Source: Leptasterias polaris (lineage: Eukaryota > Echinodermata > Asteroidea > Forcipulatida > Asteriidae). Taken from it: a stretch of DNA of 64,000 nt. This document shows, piece after piece, positions 36,101 to 48,100 of this stretch. The position numbers and the translations under genes were made by a program. The notes below the pieces were generated by a model. The model was given only the letters and a program-made list of their open reading frames with translations. It was not told the origin of the DNA and searched no databases. How positions within the stretch are numbered: position 1 is the first letter of the stretch; each line of letters begins with the position of its first letter. The stretch spans positions 682,001 through 746,000 of the forward strand of contig JAZGTN010000163.1 in NCBI GenBank assembly GCA_037783415.1. Reading direction: 5' to 3'.

Positions 36101-39100
36101 GTCGACCCTGCCATGCCATGCCTATTCTTTTGATGATTTCATCATTGCTGCCTCTCATTAAAAGAATGATGTGCTTCACGCTTTAAGTTTGTACAGCCAA
36201 ATTATAATCGCTTGATGGGTCTATATGTGTACAATCATGTTGATGTTTCTGAAATATATGTAAAAATCACCAAACAAGTCCAAAAGGCCACTCAAGGTGA
36301 GGGCTACAAGGAAAATCTAGAAAATTTAAAGTGAGAGAAAAAAATCTGTTCACATTCCTCTTGAACTGTGGCAGATTGTAAGTTGGTGGAAAGCAAGATA
36401 CAGGTAGGGAGGTTCAATGTGCCGCAGTACAGGGTGGGGGGGGAATTTGCTAGTAGAAGTCCTGGCTTTTGGAACAAATACTGTGAAGGGGTGAGATTAA
36501 GCAGCAAAGGCTATGCTTTGGGTGACGGTGCATACAGAAGGGTCTGTACGCTAGTCTTGGTGCAAGACGTTCTTACGCTGTTTTAGTAAAATCATGCACA
36601 CTCAATACTACATACACGTGACATTTCCACTGATAGAAGGCATTCTTTGGAACACATGTGGTGGGCCTTAGGTGATGGAATAAGTCAGGTTTTTCGTAAT
36701 GATGGTTCTTGTACTCTTGATAGTGTGCTGATAGTTATACAACAATCAACCTTATTTCTCTATAGCGAACATCTCCACTTTACAAATATACAAATAAATT
36801 AGAAAGGATGTGATCAAAGCAATTTACACTCACTATTTTTAAACATTTAATTAGCACTTGACAAAAAGATAACGATAGACAAAAGGCACTAGTTGGTAAT
36901 TATTTAGTTAATTCTATTTTCTCCATATTTTTTAGTGTTCATTTTTCCATCTTGTCATGTTTCAATGTTTTGAACAGTGAATATGTAAGCTCTCCGTTTT
37001 TTAAATTTTGTTATATTATATTTTATTAAAAACATTCAAAAGTCACAGCCAGAGGCCGAATTGAATTTGAATTACAATATTAAAAAATAGAGGAAAAAAG
37101 CCAATGACAATGAGCACAGCACACTGTAAATAATTTCGTAAATTTCATTAAATCTCAACCCTGTTTCTTCTCAGAACCAGCACTTTTTCAAAAAAGAACT
37201 TTCAATCACCCAGTTGCCAACCATAAACCAGCTCAGTTCTTATGTATGTTTGTGTTTAAATAAATAAGAAATAACTTTTCATTCTCGATTCTAGATGCAC
37301 CAGACACGATGAGTGTACTCTGGCAGATCAATCCATGCGTTGGCTCTCGTTCAATGATACTCAGTGTGTGAATATCAGTGACATAACTCCCTACAGAAGC
37401 TTACCAATCAAAGAACCACAGATACAGGTAAGTCTTGTGAAGCAGTTCAAAGAGTCAAAGAGTCAAAATGTTTATTGTCAAGATAAAAAACATGGAACTT
37501 GGTTTCCCTGTGCAAGGAGAATAAATACCAATATAGGGCATATAAAACAATAGACAACAAGAGATGAGGAACATTAAAGTGATATAAAAGGTTGATACAG
37601 AATACTTGATATACTGCTGGTTTTTTTAAAATTTAGACGTTCATCTTTGTTTATGTGGGTGTACACTTGGTTTCCTGTGAGATTTTTTAACTTAATTTTC
37701 ACATTATTTTTAATATCCACTCAGGGTTTTTTTGTACAAGGAGAATAAATACCAATATGATGCATATCGAACAATAGACAAGAGGAATTTAAAGCAAATA
37801 ATAGTTAATGGCCTGACGTTTCGACCCTAGCAGAGTCTTTCTCAGTTAGCCTTTGAGAAAGACTCTGCTTGGGTTGAATTGTCAGGCCGTTAACTATTTT
37901 TTGCATTTATACCACAGGTCCTTTTGGTTGGTAAGCAGTTTGCAACAGCTAATTCTATTTTCTCAGCGTGTCGTGGCCGAGCGGTCTAGGTCACTGGACT
38001 TAAGCTCTGGTGTTTTCAGCAGCAGAGTGTGGGTTCGATACCCGGTCATGACACTTGTGCCCTTGAGCAAGGCACTTAACCATAATTGCTTCGAAAAAGT
38101 TGGGAAGGTAGTGCATTCTGCTCTACCAGACAGGCTCCTAGTGGATGATACCCATGCCTACATCCTTAAGGACTGTGAAGGGGGTAATCCTGTTTCAGCC
38201 CCAGGAGTAGGAGGCAACGTGCCCCTGGTGTCAATTGATTTGGGTCGATAGCCCAAATCAGTTATGTGTAGCCCTCACCTTGAGTGGCTGTCCGTGGCCT
38301 TGTGAGTTAGGCGATATCTCATAAAAAAATTAAAAAAATAAAAAATTTAAATAACAAGTTCAATTAAAGTGATGTAAAAGGGTAAGGACAACAGGTTTAT
38401 ACAGAATACACTTAATACTGCTGCTTTCGTAATATTAACGTTCATCTTTGTTTAATGTGGGCTTACACTTGGTTTCCTGTGAGATTTTTAACCTTAATTT
38501 TCACATTATTTTGAATATCCACTCAGATTTGAGCGTGTACTTTTGTTGTATAATATATTGTTTACTGTTTAATGTTCCACCCTCTAAGGTCTAAGACTTT
38601 GATGCATTTTTTTTAAATTGTAAATTCTATGTAGTTTTGCCTTTGGCAACCATACTGAATGATTTTAGTAAACCATGAAATAAAAAATATACTATACATG
38701 CATATTATACAAAATGTCTTCTAAAATGTCGTTGTCCAAAACAAATCACAAGACCTGGCCGACATAATGTCATATAAAAGGACTTTGAGGTAGGGTCATA
38801 CATGTAGGTTGGTTTTTTTATCAATAATATTAGTCACTTTTGAAAGTTTCAGCTGAATACAGTGTCTACTTGTTGAGAAAACAACAAAATTACTGTCATG
38901 TCACGGTATTTTTATCAGGCATGATATTCTTCCTATAATAGTCTGTTTTCCGATTTTTTTTGCCCTTGGAAAAAATAAGAAAAATTCTTGTTATTAAAGG
39001 GACACGTTGCCTTGGATCGGGCGAGTTGGTCTATGAAAAGCGTTTGTAACCGTTTGTTATAAAATGCATATGGTTAGAAAGATGTTTAAAAAGTAGAATA

Positions 39101-42100
39101 CAATGATCCACACAAACATGCCTCGAAATTGCGTGGTTTTCCTTTTACATCGTGAACTAACACGGCACGCCATTTTGTGGAGTCAAATGACTCCACAAAA
39201 TGGCGAACCGTGGAAAACCACTCAATTTCGAGGCATATTTGTGTGGATCATTGTATTCTACTTTTAAAACATCTTTCTAACTTTATGCATTTTATAACAA
39301 ACAGTTACAAACACTTTTCATAGACCAACTCAGCCGATCCAAGGCAACGTGTCCCTTTAAGTCCCAAAAAGTTTATTCTAGCCTACACTATGTGTACATG
39401 TGGGTCAGCCCTTGTACTTGATTCCAATTTTTTTTCAAGGACCAAATATCATGCCTGTTTTATCCACTTCGATCCTGTTTGACATTGTCTTCTGGTTCAA
39501 ACACGATTTGTATCGAAATTTGATATAAAGTCATAAATAATTTGGATACTAGTTCTTTGTTTTAAATAGTCAGTGAATCTCTCCCCCACCGAAACCCTTC
39601 GGTTTTATTTTTACAAACACTTAAGTGCCAGTACTTATTAACGTTATCTCAACAATACAAGCATATTCAATCAGTCATTCGATGAGGTTTTGTGGTGGGA
39701 AAAACTGTTATTCAATCAGTATTGGCGTACAGTAAATGTTTATTTACATGTATTTCCTGCAAGATAAAGGTGTTTTTAGTTGATATGTTTAATCAGGATG
39801 TTTCATATTGAACAGGGTCCGAGATAGACATATGACTATATTAGACATTGTACATACCAGCATTCTATTACCTGTTTAAAGGGTCTGAATCTGAGAATTT
39901 TTCTGTCAGAAACGCTTCTCAGATTGTGTTTTCCTATTAAGAACTATTCTTCCTGCATGGACATATTCGCTCCGGATTTTCGGCGATATCTCAAAAATGC
40001 GACCACCCGTTGAAATGAAATTTTCACAGTTTAGTTTTATTGAATATATATCTACATTTATATAGGATTAAAACAATCGACCGGTTCCAAAAACCAGTAT
40101 TGTTTTCCTGGAATCTTTTGCAATATGACTCCTACACCATTGTTTTAATAGTCGAACTTGCTGGATTCAGATAACATTTTAAAACAAGTTTGTGCAGGAA
40201 CCTCGAAATACAAGAATGGGGAAATAGAATTGGCTGTTGCAAACTGCTCACCAACCAAAAAGGACCTATTATATAAATGCAAAAAGAATTAGTTAATGGA
40301 CTGTCATTTCAACCCTAGCAGTAGAGTCTTTCTGCTAGGGTTGAAACGTCAGGCTATTAACTATTTTTTTTGCAAAATACAAAAAGTGAAATAAAAGTCC
40401 TAAAATAACTAGAACAAAGCGTCAACCCTACCCCCCTTTTTGTTTTATTTGAGGAAACATAAATAACTTCAGTGTAATTTTATTGAATGAGAAACTTGAC
40501 ATATGGTTGGAATCCACATGTAATCTTGGAATGCTGTGTTGTCATTGTGTGCACATAAGCAAGTCCAAGCTGTAGTTTGTAATTAGGAAGTACCACCCAC
40601 GGCCCCCGGCGCAGTCTGGTGACCAATCTACAAACCCATGGCCGTGACTTTGAGTATCCAAGGCCTGTTAAACAGATCAAGATCTTATCTCTGCTGGATA
40701 TGATTTGTGGAAGGGATGAAGATTCCTGTTTTGTCACAAACAGCTGCCACAATTATTATTTTTTTTAAAACTAGGCCTATCTTTATTTATTTTTTCTTCA
40801 GCTTTTAAAGGTACGATCATAGATTGGTTTTTGTCAATGTAATGTTAATTTAATGGCAAAGTTAAAAAAAACAAAAAAACAGTAAAAGTTTCAGTTGTAT
40901 ATGCTACTTGTTGAGGAAACGGCAAAAAACTGTCACAGTATTTTCAGAAGAACGTCGAATCCATCCACTTTTAGTGAGGTGACAGCGGGTACCAACCACA
41001 TCTCTGGCCGCAGCATTCGCGAATGGGCCCGATCCTCAGAAATCCGAGAAACAATTCATGCATGAATCATTTCTCAGATTCAAATGTTTTGGGATGAAAC
41101 ATTTTTCAAATGTTTTCAATGAGAATTCTTTCTCAAAATAGTTTACACTATCAACAGCTGCAGTTGCACCTGTTGATAGTATAAACTATTTTGAGAAAGA
41201 ATTCCCTTCGAAGTAATAATGGTTCGAAGTAAATACGATTCATGCATGAATCGTTATTCAGATTTCTGAGGGTTGGTGCCCGTTCGCGAATGCAGCAGCC
41301 AGAGATGGGGTTGGTACCCGCTGTCACCTTACAAAAAGTGGATGGGTTCAATGTTCTTTTGAAAATACCTTGGCAGTTTTTGCTGTTTTCTCAGCAAGTA
41401 TAGGCACTGTATATTGAACTGAAACTTTCACATGTTACTTTTTTGTATTGTATTATTTTTATTTTCTTTTGCCTATAAATTAGCATTACATTGAAAAAAA
41501 ACCAATTTATGACGCTACCTTTCAGACAAATATTGCCAGTATGGCCAACTTTAAATATCAAATAATTTTCTGGTAAAGACCAATCCTTCTCTACATGAAT
41601 GTTATAAACATAAATGCTTTTTTTAAAATAATTTTTTGTTTATAATTTGTATAAAGCGTTTTGGGGATAAAAATGAGACTTCATCAATTTTTTTCCCCGA
41701 CACACAGTCCAGGGCCCAATTTCATTAAGCTGTTTAGCAGAAAAGACTGCTTGGAAAATGTCTTTGCTTAGCAAAAAATGAGTTGGGCACTAGTTGCAAC
41801 AATGCTAACTTTATGAAATGTTGGCAGGTAACCTGTTTCTGCTAAGTGCTTAGTAAGTTTTGTGCTTAAAGGCGCTTATGAAATTGGGTACATGTAGCTA
41901 TGAAACTCTGAAAGGTAACGTAACTTTCCTGTCATAAAAGTCTGCCTTTTTTAATGAACAGATTTGGTGAGAAGTGGTTGTATGATCTCAATCCCTGTAT
42001 ATTAGTGACAGGTAATCTTGATCAATGGGGCGAAACCCTTCCACACACTCTGCCAGTACAGTCAAGATGTAATTATGCTGATGCATTACCCAGCTGCCTG

Positions 42101-45100
42101 TGACCAATATGGCCTTGTTAAGGAGTGCAATGGTGCTTGTCTGAGTCTGCCCTGAATATGTCTGGCTACTGGGTACTGGCTGCTGGTTACTGGCTAACTG
42201 GCTACTGGCTGGAAGCTTGTGGCAGTAATTCCTTGCCAATAATAACGAAAAAGTGCGAAATTAGTACTTGTTTTTATTTAAATTCATCATATAGTTTTGG
42301 TAGGTGCCCGCCTGTGCTCCCAGCACACTGGAGAGTATGTGTTCATATAAACTCCAGCCGGCTGGCTGCCAACAAAACGTAGAGGAAAAATTCTGAAACT
42401 GTTTTGGGCGTTCGCCACAGGTCCAAAATAAAACATTGCTGATAACTTTGTCATCCGAAGTGAAGTGGTTGTTTTAAGATTAATAGTGTTTGTTGTTGGT
42501 TTCAGATCACACTGACTGTGGAGCAGCTACCTGAGCTTCAAGCTGGCCAGACTTATAGCTGTCAATTCAATGACCTACCAATGACTCAAGGGGAAACAGC
42601 GGGAAATAATGTCACCTGCAACATTCCTGAAATAAATGCTCGACCACGGATTCCTGCATTGGGTAACAAAAACTCTTACTCAAACACATCTTTTTGGAAA
42701 GTTTGGTCTTAAACAACAAAGTAAAAAACATAAGATAAACTAAACATAAATACATCAACCTTTTTGTTGCAGCAAGCATGGCTGCATAAAGAATTTTGGT
42801 GGAATTTGGTTTGAATGTGACAGAATTACTAGGCCTAGCCCTAGCCCTAGCCTAGCCCAAGCCCAAGCCCACACAGCTGTCTAGAGTAGGCAGCTGTGGG
42901 CCCACATAGTAGTAGTTGTTTTGGGCTTTCTCAGACTCCAATATGCTTTCAATTACCATTGGTAATTATTGCACAATTATCAAGTTACCCTCTTTTTCCC
43001 CTTTTGAGGTTTTTGTTGGCCTTCATAATTGTTTAATTTCTTTTTCTTTTTCCCATCAGTCATTAGCCTTGACCAAGGCGTTGGAGTTTTACTTTCGTTT
43101 ATTAATTGTCTTTTTAGATTAGTTGGTTTCCCTTTGCGCTATTGCGCCATTGCGATACCCATGCACCCGAGCTATAATATGTGCAGTCTCTGGATGTGTG
43201 TGCCAAGCATGTGTAACGCAGTGCTTGCGTGGTGTGAGATGTGTACACGTAGACTATCTGAATCAACGCCTTGATGGTTCTGTTTTGAGCTAGCCAGGGT
43301 CATTACTATAATGCGTGCATCAGACAAGACCCCATTGGTCAGTGGCGGAAGTCATGTTTACTAATAGGATGGGGGGGCGCATTGCGCAATCATTTGCAAT
43401 CGCGGTTTGAGTACAGAGTCCATTTTTTAAAAGAGATGCTTACCGTTAACAAAGAAAAAGAAAATCGTATCGTTGAAATTCTTTCTCTATCAGCACTAAC
43501 ATCATAACAGTAGGGCCTGTAGTTTTTTATTCAAATTACTAAAGCAGTTAACAACGTGAAAATAATCATTTTCGAATGTTCTCGTAGTGTAAAGATTACG
43601 TGTTTACAACATTTGAAGATTTCATCACCCTCAGATAAAATGGACTCGTCCAACCAGTCTCCCAGTCTCAACGGCCACGGTGTTTGAATCGTGTGCATGT
43701 GTGGAAGCATGGTACAAAGGTCATAATGAGGGAAGCTTGTGATTGGACCGTCGAAAATGAATCATTCATTTGCCTCCCATTCTGCGCTGTTTGCAGTCGG
43801 CCGTACGAAAGATTTAAATATTCATGATCTGCATACCAGCATATCCGCTAGCCCCCCCATTTTCGTTCAATAGTGGACGAAAATGGGGGGGCTAGCGGAA
43901 ATAAAAACAGGAAACACATTAAACCCGGACGATACAGACGCATCAAGGCTGTCGGCCTTACGGCCTCCGCATGCGGATAGTAATACGAGTGCGGATGACC
44001 TGCGCACAGTAGTAGTACGGGCGTCGTGCGATGTGATACAAACATTACGCACAGTGCTTGTGTATAGGCTAGTGGTGGATTTTACGGCGTCTTTTCGGAG
44101 TGAAACTGCGACCGCCTTGAGCAAGGCTAATCAGTCATTAATTACTACAGTCATATAGTAACTTCTCTCATTACATCCACGGTCTATTTAGCTTTTTTTT
44201 AAACGATACCTCCCCCCCCCCCCCCCCCCCACGTTTATAGTTTGTCTTTGGCCTCATACTCTCTTTTCTTCTGGTCTACACAGAATAATTATTTCTCCTT
44301 TCACTTGCTGTACTTATTATTTCTTCTGATCTATGCAATATTTTGTATTTATGTTTGATTTTAACAAGAGTGGAAACAAATTGAAAGTTACATGTCCGTA
44401 AATTGATTGTATTTTTTTTTACAGAGGACAATGTGGAAATGAAACTGAGTGTCTATTCAACAGAGACCATGGTGACTTTTATCTCTACAGACTTCAACTT
44501 CTATAACTGCACTCAACACCAAAAGTAGGTTGGAGACTAGCCATATAAGGGGTCAAATTTGGGAGAAAATCTACACGAAGACCGCATGGCTTGTAGCTAA
44601 AACTTATTTGTTGGACCAGAAATCTTTTTACACCAGACTCAAAATGAGAAAAAAACTTCCTGAGTCCTGACACAGTTAAACATGCCAACATGCATTGGAC
44701 TGTTTTTATTTGAACAGTTATAAGCACAAAGAGAAGAGAAGATTGATGTCATTTGTCTTTTGGGGTGTTTAATTTCATCACACAGAATTGAAAGGTATTT
44801 CTCAGAGCCAAAGTCAACAATTGAACATAGTTTGTTTCTGTTCCCTTACCAAAATGTCCAACTCATTCCAATTGGATTTCCAGTTGGAAAGAATTGGATT
44901 GAGTTGGTATTGAGTTGGTGGGAGTTGGTTTATACTGGAATACTGAAATTTCAATTGAAATAAAATCTTAGACCAACTCAGTCCGATTGGAAAGCCAATT
45001 GGACTCAGTTGGCTTGATTTGATTGAATTGGAATAAGTTCGAACTTGTTTCCCAACAGGGTCTAGTCGGAAAAAAATTCAAACTGAATCCAACTGATTCC

Positions 45101-48100
45101 AATACGGTCCAACTGGTTTTGTGCCAAAACGCAACAGTGGAAAAATTCCAATTGGTTCCAATTCAAAGATTGAATTGGAATTTTTAGTAACTGGGCAGTG
45201 AGGTATTTTATTCAATTGGAAAACACAAGACCACTGGACTTGTCCCGGGTCATTAAGTTTACTGGCCTAGAAGTTTACTGGCCAATATAAGTTTACTTGC
45301 CTATAAGTTTACTGGCCTAGAAGTTTACTGGCCTATATAAGTTTACTTGCCTATAAGTTTACTGGCCTATATAAGTTTACTTGCCTATAAGTTTACTGGC
45401 CTATATAAGTTTACTTGCCTATAAGTTTACTGGCCTATATAAGTTTACTTGCCTATAAGTTTACTGGCCTATATAAGTTTACTTGCCTATAAGTTTACTG
45501 GCCTATATAAGTTTACTGGCCCATAAGTTTACTGGCACGACACTAAAACCTTTGGCCTGGGGCCTTCGGCTCTGAGTAAAATTTGAGCCATGCATTTCTG
45601 CTGCTCCATCAAGTACAGTTAATTTATTTTGGCACATTAGAGTATACTGAAACTGAAAGTAATGAACGAGAATGTTTGATCATGTTTCAATCCGTATCTC
45701 TTGGATAGTTCATGTACAATAACATTGATGCATGGGATACAAGAGGCCCTTTTTTCTTCTGCAACACATCTCATGATAAAAGAAAATAAACATTTTAAGA
45801 AAACAAACATTTGAACAGTCAAACTAAAAGTAATGAATGAGAATGTTTGATCATGTTTCAATCCGTATCTCTTGGATAGTACATGTACAATAACATTGAT
45901 GCATGGGATACAAGAGGCCCTGCTTTCTTCTGCAACACATCTCATGATAAAAGAAAATAAACATTTTAAGAAAACAAACATTTGAACAGTCAAACTAAAA
46001 GTAATGAATGAGAATGTTTGATCATGTTTCAATCCGTATCTCTTGGATAGTTCATGTACAATAACATTGATGCATGGGATACAAGAGGCCCTTTTTTCTT
46101 CTGCAACACATCTCATGATAAAAGAAAATAAACATTTTAAGAAAACAAACATTTGAACAGTCAAACTAAAAGTAATGAATGAGAATGTTTGATCATGTTT
46201 CAATCCGTATCTCTTGGATAGTACATGTACAATAACATTGATGCATGGGATACAAGAGGCCCTGCTTTCTTCTGCAACACATCTCATGATAAAAGAAAAT
46301 AAACATTTTAAGAAAACAAACATTTGAACAGTCAAACTAAAAGTAATGAATGAGAATGTTTGATCATGTTTCAATCCGTATCTCTTGGATAGTTCATGTA
46401 CAATAACATTGATGCATGGGATACAAGAGGCCCTTTTTTCTTCTGCAACACATCTCATGATAAAAGAAAATAAACATTTTAAGAAAACAAACATTTGAAC
46501 AGTCAAACTAAAAGTAATGAATGAGAATGTTTGATCATGTTTCAATCCGTATCTCTTTGATAGTACATGCACAATGTAAACATGTATTTCAGTGTAACTG
46601 AAAACCAACCAGTTCTGTATTTAAACCTCCTGTTCTTTTGTGTGGCTTTTGTTCAATAATGATAATAATAATAGCGGCCATTTTCATTTGTTATGTGCCA
46701 TGTCTATCTAAAAGACACTCATGGCACAGGAGAGATGCAGATTAAAAACACGTTTGGTAATTGTCAAAGACCAGTATTCTCACTTGGTGTATCCCAACAT
46801 ATGCATAAAATAACAAGCCTGTGAAAATTTTGGCTCAATTGGTCATTGAAGTTGCAAGAAAATTATGAAAGAAAAAACACCCTTGTTGTTCAAATCAGTG
46901 TGCTTTCAGATAGGAATAAAAGGCTTCTGGCCAGAAGTCTTTTATTATTTTAGTGAGAAATTACCTCTTTCTCAAAAACTACGTTACTTCAGGGGAGTCG
47001 TTTCTCACAATGTTTTATACTATCAACAGCTCTCCGTTGCTTGTTACGCCGCAAGTAAGTTTTTATGCTAATATATATTTTGAGTAATTACCAAACGTGT
47101 ACAGTGCCTTTAATTGAGTGGGCCTACAATGAGTTACAAAGATGACAATTGAAACACACAAATAAGTTTTCAACTGAGTTTTGAAGCTGGTATATATGTA
47201 GTGACTTGTTGGAGATTGGAGATGATTCCATTCCATCGCTTACACAGCGATTACACTCAATCCACAAAGGTGGATTGAGATCCGGCATTTTTATCACGAC
47301 CACAGACCAAGATCTGGTGTTGTGTTTACACATAATATGTCTGATCCGGCTCTGATCTCTTTTTGTAACTGGACCAGACACCAAGCAACATAGATACTTC
47401 TTTCTCACTCCAAGAACATTGACTTACTCTTCGGCCCTGGACTCCTTTTTATACCTGTAGAAATTATTATTATTATTATTTTATTTGCCATAACAGTACA
47501 AAACAAAATACAAGACAATATACCCCGAGATGGGCAAGGGACAACAAAAGCAAATAAATACTATGATCCGTAGATCTGTTGCCCCACATCTGGGGTACAC
47601 ATTGAAATAAATATAGATTTAAACATATAATATAGTACACGCAATAATAAAAGCAGATAATTATACAAAAACAATAATAAATAAATAATAAATAACTAAT
47701 TTATAAAACGAAAATAAATGAGTAAAATAACAGTAAAAGTAAAGATAAACAAATAAAGAAGTATGTATATAAATAAATAAATAAATAAACTTGTAAATAA
47801 ATAAATAAATAAACTTGTTAATAAATAAAAACGATTTAAATAAAAACGATTTAAAATATTGCACAAGTGAATGGGCTATAGCAGGCTATTAAAAGGGTGG
47901 ACTAAACCCCAAACAAGTTACCAATGTGAAGCTAAAACATGCGGAAAATTGAGTACTACAGAAGACACCAATAACAATGTCAAAGAATTATTGGGAAAAT
48001 GGAACAAAAATTACAAAATAGCGCAACAAAGCTGAGCTTTTTTTAAATAATTTTTTTAAGAGAGATCCCTTACATCACAAAGCCACAGACTTAACTGATT

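Larger units (their letters stand above)
31283..37294 (+). other. Plexin intron 4 (6.0 kb)
   Basis: It holds three or four TTAA MITEs (31341-31691, degenerate 32585-32907, 33772-34157), a foldback family member (33225-33775), (TTTA)n-rich DNA (32360-32530), a SINE with a nested MITE (35012-35395) and an antisense LINE remnant (35630-36165). 36165-37294 shows nothing recognisable. Confidence 0.85.
37440..38530. repeat. Locally duplicated intron segment split by a foldback repeat and a SINE
   Basis: 'aaagtgatataaaaggttga ... cttggtttcctgtgagattt' at 37575-37728 recurs at 38355-38527, and 'aaggagaataaataccaata' occurs at 37515 and 37737. Between them sit 37795-37965 (foldback) and 37966-38345 (SINE). 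Confidence 0.7.
37428..42505 (+). other. Plexin intron 5 (5.1 kb)
   Basis: It contains a locally duplicated intron segment split by a foldback repeat and a full SINE (37440-38530), a MITE interrupted by a 367-bp palindrome (38916-39457), part of a TTAA MITE (39880-40105), a second foldback piece (40217-40380), a 720-bp foldback element (40805-41524) and a short TIR element (41712-41890). Confidence 0.85.
42663..44424 (+). other. Plexin intron 6 (1.8 kb)
   Basis: It holds a CCCTAG-rich tract (42828-42876), a CpG-richer block with a perfect long hairpin (43844-43900), an orphan 91-codon ORF (43883-44158) and a C homopolymer of about 20 nt (44212-44231). Confidence 0.85.

Noticed and set aside
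37966..38060. Functional Leu/Ser tRNA gene
   Set aside because: A and B boxes are present, but the acceptor stem does not close, and the sequence continues into a SINE body with an A-rich tail; other copies are antisense and decayed.
45637..46608. 323-codon minus-strand ORF as a gene
   Set aside because: It is generated by a 171-bp satellite whose period is a multiple of three; the translation is five copies of one 57-residue unit with no known domain.
46865..47071. Recurring 65-82 codon ORFs sharing 'FSEKLPLSQKLRYFRG' (30516, 33814, 46865, 54790)
   Set aside because: They are the same stretch of the TTAA MITE read in each copy; the frame is short and broken in several copies, so similarity reflects DNA descent and not coding.
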